From an uncultured Treponema sp. (GTDB taxonomy: Bacteria > Spirochaetota > Spirochaetia > Treponematales > Treponemataceae), in contig CAKZZK010000014.1 of NCBI GenBank assembly GCA_937885235.1, positions 1 to 17,150 of the forward strand: a DNA stretch of 17,150 nt. Reading direction: 5' to 3'. This document shows positions 13,231 through 17,150 of this stretch, one piece after another. Position 1 is the first letter of the stretch. Every line of letters begins with the position of its first letter. Made by a program: the position numbers and the translations under genes. Under the pieces are notes generated by a model. The model had not been told where the DNA came from and did no database searches. It worked only from the letters and a program-made list of their open reading frames with translations.

Positions 13231-15119
13231 AAAAATTATTTTCAATCCTGCTTGTCTATGTCTTACTCATTTTTGCCTGCTGCATCGGGGAGACCTTCCT
13301 GTACCGCACCGTGCCGAACCTTATCTCGACTGATGTGATGCTGTACCGCTTCTTCCGTGGCCTGTGGTGGTTCTTGACCCTGCTTCCCGCTGTTTTGTTG
13401 AGCGGCTTTACTGTTTCCTGCGCCATGCTTTGGCGTTACCGTATTTCTAATTCAAAACGGCGTTTTTCTGCCGCCATGATAGAGCGCTATAAGCTTGTCA
13501 TGATAGCCTCCCTCATCTTTGTCTGCATCCTTGCCTTCAATGCCGAGATTTTCCGCCCTTTGGTGAAGGGAAAGCTGACCCGTCTGGAAAACGGTCCCGC
13601 GGAACTGGAAGCAAGCCTCCGCAACGCAGAGCTTTTCCTTGTTGACGAGAAGTATGAGCTTGCCTACCTTCATGCCCACCATGCGGTTGCGCTTGCTCCC
13701 CGCGATACCGCAGCGTTAGCCATGCTGAAACGCAGTTCCGATGAGCTTTCCATCTATACTGATACCAGCCGCAAGGATGAAAAATTTGCCACGGTTGAAG
13801 ACGAACAGAAGCCCCTGTACGCGGCTGATCACAGCTATACGGTGAAGGAGATGATGGCAAAGGCTCAGGCAGCTATGGCGGAGGACTCCTGGTTCGATGC
13901 CCACTACTGGGCAAGCCTTGCCGTAGAAGCCTGCAATGGAACGGACACCAATCTGGAAAGGGCACGGTCTATTGCTGAATACGCATGGACTCAGCTGAAA
14001 AATCCCAAGACATTCGAGGACAGCGAGGAAAATCTCTTTTACCGCAGGAAGCGCGAGGCTTACATTGCCCTCAATGAGGGGGATTTCTTAACGGCATATT
14101 ACATTTTTCTGGAGCTCAGGGAATCGCGCCGCCGCCCAGACCCCGATGTGGAGCGTTATTTTGCGCTGTCTAAAGAGGCTGTGGAAAACGATTACTTTTT
14201 CATCGATGAAACGGAGCACATGGATTTGCTTTCCAATGCGCACGATGTCTATTTTTCCCTTAGAAATCCTGATGGGTCAAAGGATGTCTTCTATATAGAA
14301 AGCATTATGGATTCCAAGGTAAACGGAAAACTGGTGCGCTATCTGAAAGATTTTTATGTCGCCAGCTATACCGCAGATGGTCGCTTTGAACGCTTGATGA
14401 AAGTACCCTTGGTCAAGGCTATCAGCCAGCCGGTGTCTTCCATGAGTGAGGACGCTCGTGCTTTGACGGGTGTCAGCAAGTCGTGGCGGAATGTGCCGTA
14501 CTTGAAGCTGATGGCGGTTGACAGGAACACGCATGGCGTAGAAAGCCGTCCTGTCTATAGCTACAGCGAGAGGGGGCTCCCCAATGCCCTGCGCAAAATC
14601 GCAGGGTTCAGAGAGGCTCCGTCCGATGACACCCTGACGCAGGTTTATTCCTCTGATTACCGACAGCCGAATACAATGTTGCTGCCGATGCCCTACGGTG
14701 ATTTTACCGTCATAGACACCGCTTCATCGGGTTTTTCTGGTATGGCTATCGTCGCTATGATGCAGTTCATCAGACGCGCGAAGGAATACGGTTTTGCCTC
14801 AGAGGTCTTTACCCAGTCCCTCGTGAGCCGCGTGCTGTACCCGCTGTTCATCCTCATCCTCTTTATCTTTGCCGCCATCATCGGCTGGAATTACCGCATG
14901 GAGGGAGAGCAGGTTCATTTCCGCACGTCATGGCTGCCTGTCGTCATTCTGTACGGCTTCTGTATGTTCCTCATGATGGAGATTGGAATGTACCTTTTCA
15001 ACGTGTTCAATTACGTGTTGGTGGGCGCGTTCAAAGGCGGGGCGCTTGCTACTGCCGCCATCATCTATGGCTGCATCTTTGTTGCTGTCTCCCTGCTCTT
15101 TATGTCGCGCAAAGTTTAA
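13227..15119 (+). CDS. LptF/LptG-like membrane protein with TPR-like insert
   Basis: A 630-residue protein. Helices at about 5-24, 46-70 and 88-108 are followed by a helical, TPR-like periplasmic region (about 125-320, with repeats of the type ELAYLHAHHAVALAPRD and DAHYWASLAVEACNGTD). Next comes a probably beta-rich segment (about 322-500, including DVYFSLRNPDG and FYVASYTADGRFERLMKV) and three C-terminal helices (537-555, 571-593, 605-626). The stretches IASLIFVCILAFNAEIFRPL and FASEVFTQSLVSRVLYPL resemble the third- and fourth-helix regions of the YjgP/YjgQ (LptF/LptG) family. A TPR insert of ~200 residues is not normal for that family. It is translationally coupled to the preceding gene, suggesting a heterodimer. 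The ATPase partner is not in this window. Confidence 0.65.
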   Translation: MKKLFSILLVYVLLIFACCIGETFLYRTVPNLISTDVMLYRFFRGLWWFLTLLPAVLLSGFTVSCAMLWRYRISNSKRRFSAAMIERYKLVMIASLIFVCILAFNAEIFRPLVKGKLTRLENGPAELEASLRNAELFLVDEKYELAYLHAHHAVALAPRDTAALAMLKRSSDELSIYTDTSRKDEKFATVEDEQKPLYAADHSYTVKEMMAKAQAAMAEDSWFDAHYWASLAVEACNGTDTNLERARSIAEYAWTQLKNPKTFEDSEENLFYRRKREAYIALNEGDFLTAYYIFLELRESRRRPDPDVERYFALSKEAVENDYFFIDETEHMDLLSNAHDVYFSLRNPDGSKDVFYIESIMDSKVNGKLVRYLKDFYVASYTADGRFERLMKVPLVKAISQPVSSMSEDARALTGVSKSWRNVPYLKLMAVDRNTHGVESRPVYSYSERGLPNALRKIAGFREAPSDDTLTQVYSSDYRQPNTMLLPMPYGDFTVIDTASSGFSGMAIVAMMQFIRRAKEYGFASEVFTQSLVSRVLYPLFILILFIFAAIIGWNYRMEGEQVHFRTSWLPVVILYGFCMFLMMEIGMYLFNVFNYVLVGAFKGGALATAAIIYGCIFVAVSLLFMSRKV

Positions 15120-15134
15120 TGGTTTGAAGGTTTG

Positions 15135-17054
15135 ATGATTACCCGTAAACATTGCATAAGCGCCCTCTTGGCGGGCATCATTCTGCTTTTCTCCGGCTGC
15201 GGGGCGAAAGCCCTTGAGCCGGGATGGTGGCAGCACTCAGCGTTTTATCACATCTGGATAAAGAGTTTTTATGATTCCGACGGGGACGGCTGTGGCGATA
15301 TACGCGGCGTAACGGAAAAGCTGGACTACATTCAGCACACCGTGGGCTGCGACGCCATCTGGCTCTCCCCTTTTTTTGACTGCGCCAGCAAAGGAAAAGC
15401 CAGTTCCGATAATATGCACGGCTATGATGTCGTTGACTACTATGCGGTAAATGATTATCTGGGCACCATGCAGGATGTGGAGCAGCTCATCAACGCCTGC
15501 CATCGGCGCAATATGAAGCTCATCTTTGATTTTGTTCCCAATCACACATCATCTTCCCATCCGTGGTTTGAAAACGCCGCATCCGGTGGTGACAAGCGGG
15601 ACTGGTATGTCTGGAGCGACACAAAGCTTAACTGGCACCCCATGGGGAATGCGGAAACGTGGCATCTGCGTAACGGTTCTTATTATTACGGAGCCTTTGG
15701 CAGCTCTATGCCCGACCTGAATTACCGAAATGCCGCCGTGCGTGAAGAGATGAAAAATGTGGTGCGCTTTTGGCTCGACAAGGGCTTTGACGGTGTCCGC
15801 GTTGATGCCGTGCGTTACCTTATGGAAGACGGCGATGCCTGTACGGATACACCGCAAAGCCATCAGTGGTTCAGAGAACTCCGCTCTGATGTGCTGGACA
15901 GCTATGAAAGCGCAAAATTGATGATCTGCGAAGCATGGGTGGAACATGACCGTGCTACTTTAGACGAATACTTCGGTGACGGCAGGGAATTCCAGATGGT
16001 CTTTGATTTTGATCAAGGCAGACCCTGCATTGCAAGCGTGAAGGATGGCTATGATGCCACCGGTGCGACCATGCGGGCAAATCCTGCCGATATGCCGTTC
16101 TGCGCTTACGGTACCTTTCTTGGAAACCACGATGAATATGCAGGACGCTTCGGGCAGACGCTCGGTTCAGACCGCAGGAAGATAAACCTTGCAACTGCGC
16201 TCTCCCTGCTGCGCCCTACAGTACCCTTCATCTACTACGGCAATGAGCTGGGGCAAAAAGAGACAAGCTATGGAGGAGATTTGCGCCTTCGCGGTCCGTT
16301 CCAGTGGCAGGAAGCGGCGGCTCAGGAAAAGGAAAAAGGCTCCCCGCTCGGGGTGAACCACGCACTGCTTGCCCTGCGGCGGGCATACCCAGAACTCTTT
16401 GCACGGGGAAGACTCACCAAGCTGCAATCCGAGAGCGGCTCTGCTTCCCTTGCTTACGTCATCAGCGGTGCGACAGGAAAAGAGGGGGCATTGCTGTGCG
16501 CCTACAACCTTTCAAACCAGGCTGTCGAGCAGCTTTCGTTTTCCGGCATTCAGCAAAGCGGCTCTGCTTACTGCCTTGTGGGCGATGCCGAAGCACCGTC
16601 TCCAACCTTCTCTGCGGCGGACGGAACGGTGACGCTCTATAACCTTGCACCTTGCTCATTCCGCGTCTATGTGCTGGACGGTACTTATCAGAAAAATCTT
16701 CGCTATGACATAGAAAACTACCTTGTCGGAGAAATCTATGTGCCCAAGCGGGATACCCGCCCATTGCACATGAGTGCTTCTTTCATGTATTTGCGGGGAA
16801 GCATGAATGACTGGGGCGCCTATCCCATGACGGCAGCTACAGATGCCGATGGGAACACCATCTGGCGCTGTGTCTGTCCGTTTGATAAAGCGCAGACTAT
16901 CGAATTCAAATTCTGTGTGAATGACGGTGCTGACTGGGGTGCCAGCTGGGGGACACCCACGGGCAGCAACATCGTGCAGAAGGTGGAAAAAGGCAGCTAC
17001 CGCTTTGAGTTCAACGAAGAAAAGCGTATCTATTCCGTTACAAAAGAAGAATAA
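15135..17054 (+). CDS. GH13 alpha-amylase-type lipoprotein with C-terminal starch-binding-like domain
   Basis: A 639-residue predicted lipoprotein. The signal peptide ends in LFSGC with the lipidated cysteine C22. The GH13 barrel starts at SAFYHIWIKSFYDSDGDG and has all catalytic regions: DFVPNHT (region I), GVRVDAV with nucleophile D224, ICEAW with acid/base E266, and GNHDEY with D333. It should hydrolyse alpha-1,4-glucans or maltooligosaccharides. After a C-terminal beta domain, residues ~540-639 form a beta-sandwich module (YLRGSMNDWG, IEFKFCVNDGADWG) like starch-binding modules. The start at ATG 15135, with AAGG upstream, is preferred over the TTG one codon earlier. It follows the LptFG-like pair by 15 bases and is probably in their operon. 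Fine substrate specificity is not decidable. Confidence 0.92.
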   Translation: MITRKHCISALLAGIILLFSGCGAKALEPGWWQHSAFYHIWIKSFYDSDGDGCGDIRGVTEKLDYIQHTVGCDAIWLSPFFDCASKGKASSDNMHGYDVVDYYAVNDYLGTMQDVEQLINACHRRNMKLIFDFVPNHTSSSHPWFENAASGGDKRDWYVWSDTKLNWHPMGNAETWHLRNGSYYYGAFGSSMPDLNYRNAAVREEMKNVVRFWLDKGFDGVRVDAVRYLMEDGDACTDTPQSHQWFRELRSDVLDSYESAKLMICEAWVEHDRATLDEYFGDGREFQMVFDFDQGRPCIASVKDGYDATGATMRANPADMPFCAYGTFLGNHDEYAGRFGQTLGSDRRKINLATALSLLRPTVPFIYYGNELGQKETSYGGDLRLRGPFQWQEAAAQEKEKGSPLGVNHALLALRRAYPELFARGRLTKLQSESGSASLAYVISGATGKEGALLCAYNLSNQAVEQLSFSGIQQSGSAYCLVGDAEAPSPTFSAADGTVTLYNLAPCSFRVYVLDGTYQKNLRYDIENYLVGEIYVPKRDTRPLHMSASFMYLRGSMNDWGAYPMTAATDADGNTIWRCVCPFDKAQTIEFKFCVNDGADWGASWGTPTGSNIVQKVEKGSYRFEFNEEKRIYSVTKEE

Positions 17055-17150
17055 TCACTTGTCGTAGCAAGTCCTTCCGCCCCACTCGCGGGAATGCTTG
17101 CGCTCATATTCTATTGTTCGCTCGAAATCCGCCTCCGGCTCGCAGTTTGC
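17055..17150 (-). CDS. C-terminal fragment of an unrecognised protein (runs off window)
   Basis: An open frame enters from the window edge and ends at a TGA immediately next to the amylase stop codon on the opposite strand. The 31 visible residues (ANCEPEADFERTIEYERKHS, then REWGGRTCYDK) are charged and look like real coding sequence filling the space left by the neighbour, as in other gene-dense parts of this window. I do not recognise the family, and the start lies outside the window. Confidence 0.5.
   Translation of the reverse strand, partial: ANCEPEADFERTIEYERKHSREWGGRTCYDK

Noticed and set aside
1..17150. CRISPR arrays, insertion sequences or prophage genes
   Set aside because: No regularly spaced direct repeats, transposase motifs, terminal inverted repeats or phage structural genes were seen on either strand.

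Overview
The window looks like spirochaete chromosome, most likely a moderately GC-rich Treponema. This is inferred from the style of the protein families; no rRNA or other taxonomic marker is present. Supporting signs are a secreted GH13 lipoprotein with a relaxed lipobox beside an lgt gene, a sigma-54 activator, a STAS protein with a zinc ribbon, a divergent WecG/TagA protein, and a pair of LptF/LptG-like membrane proteins. Nearly all of it is dense, ordinary-looking chromosomal coding sequence. No insertion sequence, phage module or CRISPR array is visible. Only the first ~330 bases are AT-rich and gene-poor.

Layout. 1-332: AT-rich stretch with a short possible gene remnant. 333-1490 (-): membrane diguanylate cyclase. 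1618-1690 (+): tRNA-Thr(CGT) behind a near-consensus promoter. 1816-3512 (+): formate/nitrite-type transporter plus an M15 peptidase, overlapping by 4 bases and closed by a hairpin terminator. 3594-5739 (-): a ParA/MinD-like ATPase followed by lgt. 5805-9969 (+): S41 processing protease, RsmE, a WecG/TagA-like protein and a sigma-54 activator lacking a DNA-binding domain. 9929-10672 (-): TrmJ-like RNA methyltransferase, convergent with and overlapping the activator. 10733-11404 (+): short-chain dehydrogenase. 11498-12043 (+): STAS protein with zinc ribbon. 12229-17054 (+): two membrane proteins with 3+3 membrane-segment, LptF/LptG-like layout (the second carrying a TPR-like insert) and a GH13 alpha-amylase-type lipoprotein. 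From 17055 (-): the tail of an unrecognised gene.

Themes. Much of the region concerns the cell envelope: Lgt (lipoprotein lipidation), an M15 wall peptidase, the S41 protease, a glycosyltransferase-like protein, LptFG-like permease candidates and an amylase lipoprotein that Lgt would modify. Regulatory proteins are interspersed (GGDEF, sigma-54 activator, STAS, ParA/MinD-like ATPase).

Two points are the most unusual. First, at several transcription-unit heads the predicted -10 box lies only 6-16 bases before the start codon and usable Shine-Dalgarno spacing is absent, whereas several genes inside operons do have Shine-Dalgarno sequences; this suggests leaderless or near-leaderless transcripts. 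Second, there is a tandem pair of LptF/LptG-like proteins, one with a TPR-like insert, co-transcribed with a carbohydrate-active lipoprotein.
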